The position numbers and the translations under genes were made by a program. Shown here piece after piece: positions 17,675-25,849 of a DNA stretch of 33,652 nucleotides; the first letter of the stretch is position 1, and each line of letters opens with the position of its first letter. Source of the stretch: an uncultured Clostridium sp. (GTDB lineage Bacteria; Bacillota; Clostridia; TANB77; CAG-508); NCBI GenBank assembly GCA_900552555.1, contig URZW01000016.1, positions 1 to 33,652 on the forward strand, given 5' to 3'. The notes beneath the pieces are model-generated. The model was not told the origin of the DNA, made no database searches, and was given only the letters and a program-made list of their open reading frames with translations.

Positions 17675-17703
17675 ATTATATCATATATGTTTTTTTTATG
17701 CAA
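17675..17703 (-). promoter_or_regulatory. Promoter of the small membrane protein gene
   Basis: Minus-strand TTGCAT (17698-17703), exactly 17 bases, TATAAT (17675-17680). Start codon at 17646. Confidence 0.6.
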
Positions 17704-17813
17704 TTATTTTTATATTTTTACATTATTTTACAATGCTTTGCCACTTTTTGCAGGTTAAAAAAATTTAAAACATTTTTTCTTTGCATATTAGGTATAAAAA
17801 TTTTCTAATAAAT

Positions 17814-17847
17814 AAAAAAAGCAAACCCATTTATATCTAGAGTTCAC
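17814..17847 (-). terminator. Terminator behind cysS
   Basis: Minus-strand stem GTGAACTC/GGGTTTGC (eight pairs, three of them G-T), 11-base loop, followed by seven Ts. It lies about 50 bases behind the cysS stop. Confidence 0.55.
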
Positions 17848-17894
17848 TTTTTTATTACCATATCTTAATATTTTATTACAAACATTTTTACATC

Positions 17895-19289
17895 TTACTT
17901 TAAAGATATTTCCTGTCCATTTTTAGTATCTTTAACACTATAACCCTTGCTAGCAATCAAATCCCTTAATTCATCAGACTTTGCCCAATCCTTATTCTCC
18001 CTTGCAATCTTTCTTTGCTCAACTAAATCTAAAATCTCTTGAGGCAAATCCTCTTTCTTGGAATTCACTTCATCAATTTTAATACCTAAAACAGAATCAA
18101 ATTTAGAAAGCAAATCTGCAACCTCAGGATTTTTCTTTTCAAATCTTGCAGCCTCCCAAACAAAGCTCATAGCAAGAGGCATATTCAAATCATCATTAAT
18201 TGCTTTATGGAAATTCTCTTCGATTTGTGATAATTTCTCTTTATCATCAGATGTTAATTCATCTGTTCCATTCAAGTTCATTTGATAACTATTACGCAAT
18301 CTTTCCAATGATTTTGATGCAGCATCTATTCCTTCCCATGTGAAGTTCAACTTGTTTCTATAATGGCATGAATAACTAAATAGTTTATATACAATTGGGT
18401 CATATTCTCTTTCTTTTATGTCTTTTACTAAATAAACATTTCCTAAAGATTTAGACATTTTTCCGCCATTTATAAGTAGATATTCTCCATGTAACCAATA
18501 TCTTGCTGGAATTTTACCACATCTTCCTTTGCTTTGAGCAATTTCGTTTTCATGATGTGTTGGTATTAAATCTATTCCGCCTGTATGTATATCAAATTGG
18601 TCACCTAAATATTTTTGTCCCATTGCTGAACATTCTATATGCCATCCCGGATAACTAGGTCCCCATGGACTATCCCATTTCATTAAATGATTTTCTGGTG
18701 CTTTTATCCATAGTGCAAAGTCTTGTGGATTTCTTTTTTCTGGGTCTACTTCAACTCTTGCACCTGCTTTTTGATTTTCTATATCTAAATTGGTCAGTAT
18801 CGGATATTTATCTAATTTTGATATGTCAAAATATATTGCTGTTGATGTTTCGTATGCATATCCGTTTTCTACTAATTTTTCAACATATTCAAGCATTTCT
18901 TTTATGTGGTCTGTTGCTTTACATACTATTTCTGGTGTTTCTATATTTAAAGATTTTAAATCGTCAAAAAATAATTTTGTATAATGTTCTGCAATTTGCA
19001 ATGGTGTTTTGTGTTCTTCTCTTGCTGATTTTAACATTTTGTCTTCGCCCTCATCACCATCTGATACCAAATGTCCAACATCAGTTATATTCATTGCATG
19101 TTTTATTTTATATCCATTATAGCGTAGTGTTCTTCTTAATACATCTTGGAATATGTTTGTTCTCATGTTTCCTATTGTTGCATCTTTATATACTGTTGGT
19201 CCACATGAATACATTCTTACTTCTTTTGGGTCTAATGGTTCAAATTTGTCTTTTTTTCTTGTTAATGTATTATAAAAATATATATCCAT
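17895..19289 (-). CDS. cysS: Cysteine--tRNA ligase
   Basis: Class I aminoacyl-tRNA synthetase of 464 residues, the normal length. The N-terminal CGPTVYKDATIGNMRT holds the first zinc cysteine (C29) and the ATP-binding signature, here TIGN in place of the textbook HIGH/HIGN. GWHIECSAMG (C220), the THHENEIAQS zinc region (about 244-253) and NGGKMSKSLGN (KMSKS at 277-281) follow, then the helical anticodon-binding part. It charges tRNA-Cys with cysteine. The start ATG has AAGGAAGG upstream. No T-box leader was seen in front of it; the gap to the penicillin-binding protein gene is only about 67 bases. Confidence 0.97.
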   Translation of the reverse strand: MDIYFYNTLTRKKDKFEPLDPKEVRMYSCGPTVYKDATIGNMRTNIFQDVLRRTLRYNGYKIKHAMNITDVGHLVSDGDEGEDKMLKSAREEHKTPLQIAEHYTKLFFDDLKSLNIETPEIVCKATDHIKEMLEYVEKLVENGYAYETSTAIYFDISKLDKYPILTNLDIENQKAGARVEVDPEKRNPQDFALWIKAPENHLMKWDSPWGPSYPGWHIECSAMGQKYLGDQFDIHTGGIDLIPTHHENEIAQSKGRCGKIPARYWLHGEYLLINGGKMSKSLGNVYLVKDIKEREYDPIVYKLFSYSCHYRNKLNFTWEGIDAASKSLERLRNSYQMNLNGTDELTSDDKEKLSQIEENFHKAINDDLNMPLAMSFVWEAARFEKKNPEVADLLSKFDSVLGIKIDEVNSKKEDLPQEILDLVEQRKIARENKDWAKSDELRDLIASKGYSVKDTKNGQEISLK

Positions 19290-19312
19290 TTTTAATCCTT
19301 CCTTTTTATTTA

Positions 19313-19336
19313 GAAAGTCCCATTTCTGGGACTTTC
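19313..19336 (-). other. GAAA-loop hairpin between the PBP gene and cysS
   Basis: Perfect ten-base stem (GAAAGTCCCA/TGGGACTTTC); on the minus strand the loop is GAAA, a stable tetraloop. There is no T-run behind it on either strand, so it is not a standard terminator. It lies 20 bases after the PBP stop and just before the cysS ribosome-binding site and may stabilise or process the transcript. Confidence 0.5.
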
Positions 19337-19356
19337 ATGCATATTATTCAGTTATG

Positions 19357-21900
19357 TTATTCTGTAGTAGTATCCTTACCATCACCTGCTGAATTATCCT
19401 TACCACCAGTTGTATTATTTTGAGGCTTTGTTGTATTTTCCGGTTTTACCGTATTAGTATTAGTAACTTCATTTTTAACTTCTGTTGGTTTAGTTGACTC
19501 TGCTGGCTTTGGATTTTCTGCTGGTTTTGTATGAATTGTACATGTTTCTTCAATTTTTTCACTAGATGATTTTGATGGTTTTATAGTATTCCACAATTTT
19601 AGTTGTTCTTTTGGTATTACTCCACCATATGAAACTGTCTTTACTTTATCAGCTGGGCAATACTCATTTGCAAGTTTTCCTGATTCTGTACATATTCTTT
19701 GAGTTCCATGTCCTTGACAATTTTCTGGCACATTGTCTGAAGTAAATATTTCAGAGTATGTGTTTGTACATGTTGTTGTTGCTACTCCACCTGTATCTTT
19801 ACAAATTGTTTTTGTAACTATTCCAGTTGATGGAGTATTAAAGTTTTTATTTGCTAAACCTTTGTGTATGTCTTTCATTACTGATGACCATAATTGTCCT
19901 GCTGGGTTTCTTCCATCTACACTATACACTGTTCCATTTGCATATTTTAATGGTTCTGGACTATCATATCCCCACCAGCACGCTGTTGTATAATATGGCG
20001 TCATACCACATAACCATCTATCTTTGTATTCATCTGTTGAACCTGTTTTTGCACATGTTTCCATTCCTGATACTGCACAATATGTTGCTGTTCCACCACT
20101 CTTTGTTGGCTCTTCTATAATTGACCTTGTTATATAAGCATTTTGTTCTGATATTACTCTTGTTTTTTCTTGATTTGCTGTTAATACAACATTTCCGCTA
20201 CTATCTACAACTTTTGTATAGAATATTGGTGTTGTATATACACCATCATTTGCAATTGAAGCATATGCTCCTGCCATTTCTAATGGACTTATACCTTCAC
20301 TTAAACCACCTATTGAAAGCGCTGGGTTATTATCTTTTGTATCATCTAATGTTGTTATACCCATTTTCTTTAAATATTCTATTGATTTTTTAGGTGTTAA
20401 TTGCATCATGACTTTTACCATTGGTATATTTTGTGATGTTCTAATACAACTTCTTATATTTATTAATCCTTTAGGTGTATTATAATCTTGTGGTTTATAA
20501 CCTCCACCAAAATCTGTTATTGAGTCATCATATATTGTTGATGCTGTTATAACTTTTTCTTGTAATCCCGGTACTATATCAGCTAATGGTTTCATAGATG
20601 AACCTGTTTGTCTTTTTATTTGTGTTCCTCTATTTAATAATCCTACTGTTTTTTGTTCTCCTAAATTTCCACCTACTGCAACTACTTGATTTGTTGCATT
20701 ATCTATTATTACCATTCCGGCTTGTGTATGGTCATTTTTTGTTGAACCATCTTTATTTTTTTCTTTTCCTGATATTTGATATTTTTGTTTTGCAAATTCT
20801 TCTTCAACTCTTGCTTGTATGCTAGAATCTTCAGTAGAATATATTGTTAATCCACTTCCATAAACATAATTTTTAGCTAAATCACTTGATATATTCTTTT
20901 CTTCCATTACTTGTTGTATTACTTGTTTTATTGCAGCATCTGTATGATATGAATAATTTGATATTCCTGAATATCCTTTTTTAAATTTTAATCCATCTTC
21001 TACTTCTTTAACAGCATTGTTGTAATCGTCTTCATTTTCTATCATTCCTTGAGATTTCATTTCTTTTAAAACAGTTAATGTTCTGTCTTTTCTTAATTGT
21101 GCTGCTTTATCTTGGTCTAATGATGTATCATATGGATTATAAGCATTTGGTGAATTATTAATTCCTGCTAAAAATGCACATTGTGCTAAATCTAAGTCTT
21201 TTGCACTTTTATTAAAGTAATATTGTGAACCTAGTTCAACACCATGTAATTCACTTCCACCAACAAATATAATGTTTAAATAAAGTTCAAGTATTTGGTC
21301 TTTTGATATCATTCTTTCAACTTGAACGGCTTTTGACCATTCTTTCATTTTTCTTACTACACCAGCTATACCTGACCTTGCTTTGTCTTTAGTTATATTT
21401 TTAACTAATTGCTGGGTTATAGAACTTCCACCATATGATGAATTTCCTGTTACAACTCCTAATATTGCTCCTGCTGTTCTTTTGATGTCTACACCACTAT
21501 GTGAATAAAATCTTTTGTCCTCTATAGCGATATATGCTTTTGGTAAATATGGTGACATTTCACTTAATGATATTGTTCTTCTGTTTTCGTCACTACTTAA
21601 ATTTGCAATTTCTTTTCCGTCTTTGTCGACTACTATTGTATTTGAATTTCCAACGATTAATTCGTCTTTGGTTATTTCAAAATCGTCTCCAAATAGTCCA
21701 AAGAACATTGCTGCTACTACTCCTGCTCCTATTACACATATTAGTAAAAATATTACTAATAATATTTTTAAGAACATTTTGAATTTCGGATTCATTTTTC
21801 TTTTTTTATTATTGTTTTTAATATTTGTTTTTGTGCCTTGTTTTTTTGTTTTTGGTGCTTGCCTTCTGGCTTGTCTACCATTATTACTACTATTTGGCAT
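19357..21900 (-). CDS. Class A penicillin-binding protein (PBP1A-type)
   Basis: Bifunctional peptidoglycan synthase of 847 residues. Order (numbered from the ATG at 21900): basic cytoplasmic tail, membrane helix about 42-68, glycosyltransferase (GT51) domain with IEDKRFYSHSGVD near 126-138 and GGSSITQQLVKN near 158-169, then the transpeptidase with SSMK (catalytic Ser about 434), SQN (about 489) and KTGS (about 618). The last 100 residues are a Cys-containing linker and a Pro/Lys/Thr/Asn-rich tail outside the cell. The start at 21900 is chosen because GGGAGG lies nine bases before it; the frame is open to an ATG at 21930 whose codons contain that ribosome-binding site. It polymerises and crosslinks glycan strands. 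Confidence 0.95.
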   Translation of the reverse strand: MPNSSNNGRQARRQAPKTKKQGTKTNIKNNNKKRKMNPKFKMFLKILLVIFLLICVIGAGVVAAMFFGLFGDDFEITKDELIVGNSNTIVVDKDGKEIANLSSDENRRTISLSEMSPYLPKAYIAIEDKRFYSHSGVDIKRTAGAILGVVTGNSSYGGSSITQQLVKNITKDKARSGIAGVVRKMKEWSKAVQVERMISKDQILELYLNIIFVGGSELHGVELGSQYYFNKSAKDLDLAQCAFLAGINNSPNAYNPYDTSLDQDKAAQLRKDRTLTVLKEMKSQGMIENEDDYNNAVKEVEDGLKFKKGYSGISNYSYHTDAAIKQVIQQVMEEKNISSDLAKNYVYGSGLTIYSTEDSSIQARVEEEFAKQKYQISGKEKNKDGSTKNDHTQAGMVIIDNATNQVVAVGGNLGEQKTVGLLNRGTQIKRQTGSSMKPLADIVPGLQEKVITASTIYDDSITDFGGGYKPQDYNTPKGLINIRSCIRTSQNIPMVKVMMQLTPKKSIEYLKKMGITTLDDTKDNNPALSIGGLSEGISPLEMAGAYASIANDGVYTTPIFYTKVVDSSGNVVLTANQEKTRVISEQNAYITRSIIEEPTKSGGTATYCAVSGMETCAKTGSTDEYKDRWLCGMTPYYTTACWWGYDSPEPLKYANGTVYSVDGRNPAGQLWSSVMKDIHKGLANKNFNTPSTGIVTKTICKDTGGVATTTCTNTYSEIFTSDNVPENCQGHGTQRICTESGKLANEYCPADKVKTVSYGGVIPKEQLKLWNTIKPSKSSSEKIEETCTIHTKPAENPKPAESTKPTEVKNEVTNTNTVKPENTTKPQNNTTGGKDNSAGDGKDTTTE

Positions 21901-21988
21901 GTTTTTGTACCTCCCTGCAATGTTTTGCATTTTAATACAACTATTATATTATACTTTTAATAAAAATAAAAGAGTTTATTAAAATTTT

Positions 21989-22825
21989 TTACATATTTCC
22001 ATTATTAAGAAGTAATTTTTTAATACAAACCTTGTCATTTTTTATCTTTTTTCTTAAGTCTACAAATGAGCTCTTTTTATACATACCAGCTTCATATAAA
22101 TCTTTTAAATCATAACTTTCACTAAAAAATTTTTCATCACATATATCATTTTTAAAATCAATTTCATAATCATTCACAGTAAGTCCATTAAATCTTTTTT
22201 GGACAATTTTTAAAGATTTTTTTATATTAATAACAATTGCATTTTCATTTATTCTGTATTTATTAATTAGTTCTTTTGGAAAATCTACATTTACTATAAT
22301 TTGTGATTTCATCAAGCTTTTCTTTTTATTATTTGTAATTGTTATTATTATTCCCTGTTCATTCAGCTTTTTTTCTAGATTTCTAAATTTTTCTATGTGG
22401 TTTGTTACTATGTTTATTGTATTATATTTTTTTGCTAGTATTTTTATGTTTTCTAATTCTATATCTGTTAAATCGTTGATAAGTATTGATATATTAACTT
22501 TTTCCATTTTTTGATTTTTAACTGTATAATCGACAATGTCTGTTAATAAGACTTCGAATAGCCATCTTCCATTTGCTATTTCGAATCCATATGTATTTAG
22601 ATAGTTTATGTATTTTTCTTCTTTTTTCATTTTCTTGCTTAGTATTATTTTTTTGCTGCTTGAAATTTGTTTGGATATTTTTTGTGTTTTTTTTGCAATT
22701 TTTTCAATTTGTTTTTCGTTTGTTGTTTCGTTTATTGGTAGTGTAATTGTGTTTCTTTGAATTTTTATTATGTTGAATGTTTTTTCTAGCCAATTGGGCT
22801 TGTCATTTTTTTCTATATAAATCAT
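21989..22825 (-). CDS. Protein of unknown function, 278 residues
   Basis: Not recognised. Lys/Ile/Asn-rich soluble protein with no signal peptide or clear membrane helix. The N-terminus has IKIQRNTITLPINETTNEK, then a KKTQKISKQISSSKKIILSKK stretch, GFEIANGRWLFEVLLTDIVD near residue 80-100, alternating beta/alpha segments (ISILINDLTDIELENIKILA, IIVNVDFPKELINKYRINE, AIVINIKK) that resemble a Rossmann-like nucleotide-binding or dehydrogenase fold, and DLYEAGMYKKSSF near the end. The ATG is preceded by GAGGTG; that site lies inside a hairpin arm (22828-22870). It lies between truB and the PBP gene with its own 216-base leader. The Rossmann-like suggestion is only an inference. Confidence 0.75.
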   Translation of the reverse strand: MIYIEKNDKPNWLEKTFNIIKIQRNTITLPINETTNEKQIEKIAKKTQKISKQISSSKKIILSKKMKKEEKYINYLNTYGFEIANGRWLFEVLLTDIVDYTVKNQKMEKVNISILINDLTDIELENIKILAKKYNTINIVTNHIEKFRNLEKKLNEQGIIITITNNKKKSLMKSQIIVNVDFPKELINKYRINENAIVINIKKSLKIVQKRFNGLTVNDYEIDFKNDICDEKFFSESYDLKDLYEAGMYKKSSFVDLRKKIKNDKVCIKKLLLNNGNM

Positions 22826-22827
22826 TT

Positions 22828-22871
22828 ATAACACCTCATATCTTTTTACTAAAGTATATTCGGTGTTATAT
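22828..22871 (-). promoter_or_regulatory. Hairpin that covers the ribosome-binding site of the 278-residue gene
   Basis: Nine-base perfect arms TATAACACC/GGTGTTATA, 26-base AT-rich loop. On the minus strand the 3' arm GGTGTTATA overlaps the GAGGTG ribosome-binding site directly before ATG 22825, so folding would block translation start. No ligand-binding motif recognised. Confidence 0.45.
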
Positions 22872-22911
22872 GTTTTTATGAAATATTTTTTTATTTTTAA
22901 CTATTTGTTAC

Positions 22912-23017
22912 AATTCACATTTTATAAATTATTAAAAATAAATTTATTTCAAATAAACTTTTTTATTATAATGTGAATTATAATGACTATTTTAATATTT
23001 AATATTATAATAGTCAT
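22912..23017. repeat. Two adjacent inverted repeats behind truB
   Basis: Repeat A (22912-22979): ten-base perfect outer arms AATTCACATT/AATGTGAATT around an AT-rich centre. Repeat B (22983-23017): 17-base arms (22983-22999 and 23001-23017) with one mismatch and a one-base centre. On the plus strand B is followed by seven Ts, on the minus strand not. No coding sequence. Either a small mobile repeat or a transcript-end structure. Confidence 0.55.
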
Positions 23018-23041
23018 AAATTTTTTTAACTTTCGATTTCA

Positions 23042-24001
23042 TTATAATATAATGTCCCTTTTTAATAATTTATCTTTTATAGTTCCTGTTCCAATAAATC
23101 TACTTGTATTACAACTTGTACGGTTATATATTTTATAAACTCCATCATCAAAATTTTGTGTTAGAATAACTCCATTTAAAAAAAATTCTAACTTTCTGTT
23201 GTCTAATTCTATTGATGGCGAATTTTTAAATATACTTTCAACTGATATTATTTTGTTTTTTAAAATTTCTGTTATTGTTACATTTTTCATCTTTTCATTA
23301 TCATTTTTTTTAATTTTTGTATCATCCATCATATTGCTTTTGGAATTTTGAATAATGTTATTTAATTCTTCTATTGTAACACTATCTTCCAATTTAAAAT
23401 CTCCAACTTGAGTTCTTTTAAGTGATTTCATGTATCCAACTGTTTCAAACTTTGTTGCAATATCCTCACACAAGCTTCTTATATATGTACCTTTTCCGCA
23501 AAACACTTCGAATTTTATTTGTTTTTCTTCTGGTGAATAATCAATTAAATCAATATTATAGATTTCTATTTGTCTTGGTTTTAGTTCAACTTTTTGGCCT
23601 TTTCTTGCATATTCATATAGTTTTTTTCCATTCACTTTTATTGCAGAATAAATTGGTGGAACTTGTTCCTGTTTTCCTATAAATGTATGTAATATATTTG
23701 TTATGTTTTCGTTAGTTAAAAATCTTTCGTTTACTTGTTGTTCTTCTATTATTTTACCCTCAGAATCCGCTGTGTCTGTTTTTTTTCCTAATTGTAATTC
23801 AACAATATATTTTTTATCATGATTTATTAGATATTTTGAAAGTAATGTTCCTTTTCCAATTAAGATTGGTAATACACCCTCTGCCATTGGGTCTAATGTA
23901 CCAGTATGTCCAACTTTTTCATTTAGCATCTTTTTTATTTTATATACTATGTCATGTGATGTGCATCCTTTTGTTTTGTTTATGATTATTATTCCGTCCA
24001 T
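23042..24001 (-). CDS. truB: tRNA pseudouridine(55) synthase
   Basis: Protein of 319 residues. GIIIINKTKGCTSHDIV at the N-terminus, GHTGTLDPMAEGVLPI with the catalytic aspartate (D37), KxYVVELQLGxxTDTxDxxG-type strand (KKYIVELQLGKKTDTADSEG), PPIYSAIKVNGKKLYEYARKG and CGKGTYIRSLCEDI are the TruB signatures. It makes pseudouridine 55 in the T-loop of nearly all tRNAs. The C-terminal part from about residue 210 is Lys/Asn-rich and poorly conserved, then a PUA-like end. The ATG has AGAAAGG upstream. It follows nrnA after a hairpin element in the usual nusA-operon order. Confidence 0.96.
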   Translation of the reverse strand: MDGIIIINKTKGCTSHDIVYKIKKMLNEKVGHTGTLDPMAEGVLPILIGKGTLLSKYLINHDKKYIVELQLGKKTDTADSEGKIIEEQQVNERFLTNENITNILHTFIGKQEQVPPIYSAIKVNGKKLYEYARKGQKVELKPRQIEIYNIDLIDYSPEEKQIKFEVFCGKGTYIRSLCEDIATKFETVGYMKSLKRTQVGDFKLEDSVTIEELNNIIQNSKSNMMDDTKIKKNDNEKMKNVTITEILKNKIISVESIFKNSPSIELDNRKLEFFLNGVILTQNFDDGVYKIYNRTSCNTSRFIGTGTIKDKLLKRDIIL

Positions 24002-24017
24002 ATTTTCCTTTCTAAAA

Positions 24018-24101
24018 AATCGGGATTAGGAGACTGGTCTTTAATCCCTTTTTTTACAAAAATAAATTTCGGGATTAAAGACCCATCCCCCAATCCCGAT
24101 T
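24018..24101. repeat. Inverted-repeat element between nrnA and truB
   Basis: Arms of 31 bases (24018-24048 and 24071-24101) pair at 27 of 31 positions, with a 22-base loop; outer end AATCGGGATT, core with GGTCTTTAATCCC. On the minus strand it begins three bases after the nrnA stop and is followed by ATTTTTTAG, so it also resembles an intrinsic terminator in front of truB. Related in build to the elements at 25850-25909, 25076-25330 and 30815-30949. Confidence 0.75.
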
Positions 24102-24104
24102 TTT

Positions 24105-25061
24105 TTATTTTAATACTTTTTTTATTTCTTTCATAACTTTTTGTTTTACTTGTTCAACATCTCCTTGAGCTATAGCTCCTGCAGCTTTTTCGTGACCTCC
24201 GCCACCAAACATCATGCATATATCAGAAACATTAACATAGTCATTTGAACGCATAGAAATTTTATATGTATTTTCATCATCATCTTTTTGTCTAATAAAT
24301 ACAGAAACTTCAACACCTTCAACATCTCTGCCTATTTCAACAATTCCTTCATGGTCTCCTATTCCTGCATTTACTTCTTCCAAGTCTTTATTTGTTATGT
24401 ATGTAAAAGTCACTTTTCCATCTTCTAAGAATTCCATTCTGTCTATTGTCCTTCTCATTAATTCAAAGTTTGCTTTTGTTTTTGTATCTAAAACTCTTTT
24501 ATAAATATCTGAAACATTTACACCTTTTTCTAGCAATTCAGCTGTAAATTCAAATGTTTCTGGTGTTACTCCAGAATATCTGAACCCACCTGTATCTGTA
24601 ATGATTCCTGTTAATATACATGTTCCTAACTCTTTGTCTATGTTTATATTAAAGTATTGGAACATTCCTATTAATATTTGGCAACATGCTGGCGCAACTG
24701 GATTTATAAAGTTAATATCTCCATACATTTTATTACTGCTGTGGTGGTCTATTACTATTGTTTGTTTTGCTTTTTCAAAATATTCGTTTCCTACTAGCCT
24801 TTTAAAGTCTGCACAGTCTAAACTTATTGCTAAGTCATATCTTTCTACATCTGAATCTGCTTTTATTTCTTCTCTTCCAGGTAGAAAGTCAAATATTTTT
24901 GGAACTTCTCTTATTATTACATCAGCATTTTTTCCTAGTTGTTTTAGTGCTACTTTCATTGCTAAACAGCTTCCAATTGCATCTCCATCTGGTGTTTCGT
25001 GTGCCATTATTACTATTGTTTCAGCTTTTTTTATTTCTTCTAATATATTATCTAAAGTCAT
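24105..25061 (-). CDS. nrnA: DHH-family phosphoesterase, nanoRNase/pAp phosphatase type
   Basis: A protein of 318 residues with the DHH-DHHA1 layout of NrnA. Metal-binding motifs: AHETPDGDAIGS (about residues 20-31), LDCAD near 80, VIDHHSSN (about 103-110); the C-terminal DHHA1 part ends with FGGGGHEKAAGA. It degrades short RNA oligonucleotides and dephosphorylates pAp; cyclic-dinucleotide breakdown is known for relatives. The ATG at 25061 is chosen because GGAG precedes it at the right distance; the frame extends 20 codons upstream into the repeat array, which is not expected to be coding. Its place between rbfA and truB is normal for Firmicutes. Confidence 0.93.
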   Translation of the reverse strand: MTLDNILEEIKKAETIVIMAHETPDGDAIGSCLAMKVALKQLGKNADVIIREVPKIFDFLPGREEIKADSDVERYDLAISLDCADFKRLVGNEYFEKAKQTIVIDHHSSNKMYGDINFINPVAPACCQILIGMFQYFNINIDKELGTCILTGIITDTGGFRYSGVTPETFEFTAELLEKGVNVSDIYKRVLDTKTKANFELMRRTIDRMEFLEDGKVTFTYITNKDLEEVNAGIGDHEGIVEIGRDVEGVEVSVFIRQKDDDENTYKISMRSNDYVNVSDICMMFGGGGHEKAAGAIAQGDVEQVKQKVMKEIKKVLK

Positions 25062-25075
25062 AATTTTCTCCATTC

Positions 25076-25330
25076 CTGTCAATAGGGACGGGCCTTTTTG
25101 ACAACCTTTTTCATCTGTCAAAAAGTGTTTTCCATATTAACAACTTTCTCACTTGTCAAAAAAGCATTCCCATTGACAACTTTCTCACTTGTCAAAAAAG
25201 TCCTTTCCATTAACAACTTTCTCACTTGTCAAAAAAGTCCTTCCCATTAACAACTTTCTCACTTGTCAAAAAAGGGCGTCCCCATTTACAACTTTTTTAT
25301 CTGTCAAAAAGGGGCGTCCTTGTTGACAAT
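25076..25330. repeat. Tandem array of 36-38 base hairpin-forming units between rbfA and nrnA
   Basis: Six related units with the ACTTGTC/ATCTGTC mark at 25113, 25151, 25187, 25224, 25261 and 25299, so the period is 38, 36, 37, 37 and 38 bases. The four inner units share AACTTTCTCACTTGTCAAAA nearly unchanged; the outer two are divergent and carry GGGACGGGCC- and GGGGCGTCC-type cores. TTGACAA or TTAACAA on one side and TTGTCAA on the other allow each unit to fold. The array ends right at the rbfA stop. There are no variable spacers of fixed length between constant repeats, so it is not a CRISPR array. Confidence 0.85.
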
Positions 25331-25696
25331 TTATTTGTTTGGCATTATTTCTTTTAATATTGAGTCAATTTTTGCTCCATATTCCATTGAATCATCTATT
25401 TCAAATATCAATTCTGGTGTGTTTCTTAAATTTATTCTTTTTGCCAATTCTGTTCTTATAAATCCTGATGATTTTTTAAGTCCTTCCATTGTGTCTTTTA
25501 TATTTTTTGAATTAAATATACTTACATATACTTTTGCATATTTCAAGTCTGGTGTTACTTTTACTTTTGTAACACTTATCATTCCTGTAATGCTTGAATT
25601 TTTTAATTCAAAACCAATAATTTGACTTAATTCTTTTCTGTATTCTTCGTCAATACGTCCCATTCTGTTATTGTTTTTATTAGGCATTTTTTTCAC
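25331..25696 (-). CDS. rbfA: 30S ribosome-binding factor A
   Basis: 121 residues, the normal size. RMGRIDEEYRKELSQIIGFE, ITGMISVTKVKVTPDLKYAKVYVS and LRNTPELIFEIDDSMEYGAKIDSIL are the typical RbfA (KH-like) signatures. It helps 16S rRNA 5'-end maturation and late 30S assembly. The ATG has GAAGGTG upstream. It follows infB after a 220-base gap that holds two inverted-repeat structures. Confidence 0.96.
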   Translation of the reverse strand: MKKMPNKNNNRMGRIDEEYRKELSQIIGFELKNSSITGMISVTKVKVTPDLKYAKVYVSIFNSKNIKDTMEGLKKSSGFIRTELAKRINLRNTPELIFEIDDSMEYGAKIDSILKEIMPNK

Positions 25697-25751
25697 CTTC
25701 CATTCGTGTCATATTTAGAAACAAAGCAAAAGTAGTATATTATGCATTTTC

Positions 25752-25809
25752 AAGCAAGTTAATAAGTAGGTAGGCATACTCTTGTATGTCGATATTTATT
25801 AACTTGCTT
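25752..25809. repeat. Perfect 14-base inverted repeat between infB and rbfA
   Basis: Arms AAGCAAGTTAATAA (25752-25765) and TTATTAACTTGCTT (25796-25809) are perfectly complementary; the 30-base centre contains a second small stem (GCATAC/GTATG). There is no T-run after it on the minus strand. Could be a small mobile repeat or an RNA-processing structure. Confidence 0.65.
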
Positions 25810-25849
25810 AAAAATTTGCAAGATGCTGCTTTTCTTTTGTTTTTATGTT

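Noticed and set aside
17648..17894. T-box or other riboswitch near cysS
   Set aside because: The region upstream of cysS is only about 67 bases and the one downstream holds a terminator and a promoter; no T-box sequence was found.
18665..19423. Long plus-strand open frame opposite cysS
   Set aside because: It is the complement of the well-supported cysS gene, consists of Leu/Phe/His-rich text caused by codon use on the other strand, and has no ribosome-binding site.
24105..25121. Longer start for nrnA at 25121
   Set aside because: The added 20 codons run through the repeat array, while the ATG at 25061 has its own GGAG at the right distance and a family-like start.
25076..25330. CRISPR-like array (regular repeats of 36-38 bases)
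   Set aside because: The whole period is 36-38 bases and is conserved almost throughout; there is no constant repeat alternating with unique spacers of 30 bases or more, and no cas gene is near.
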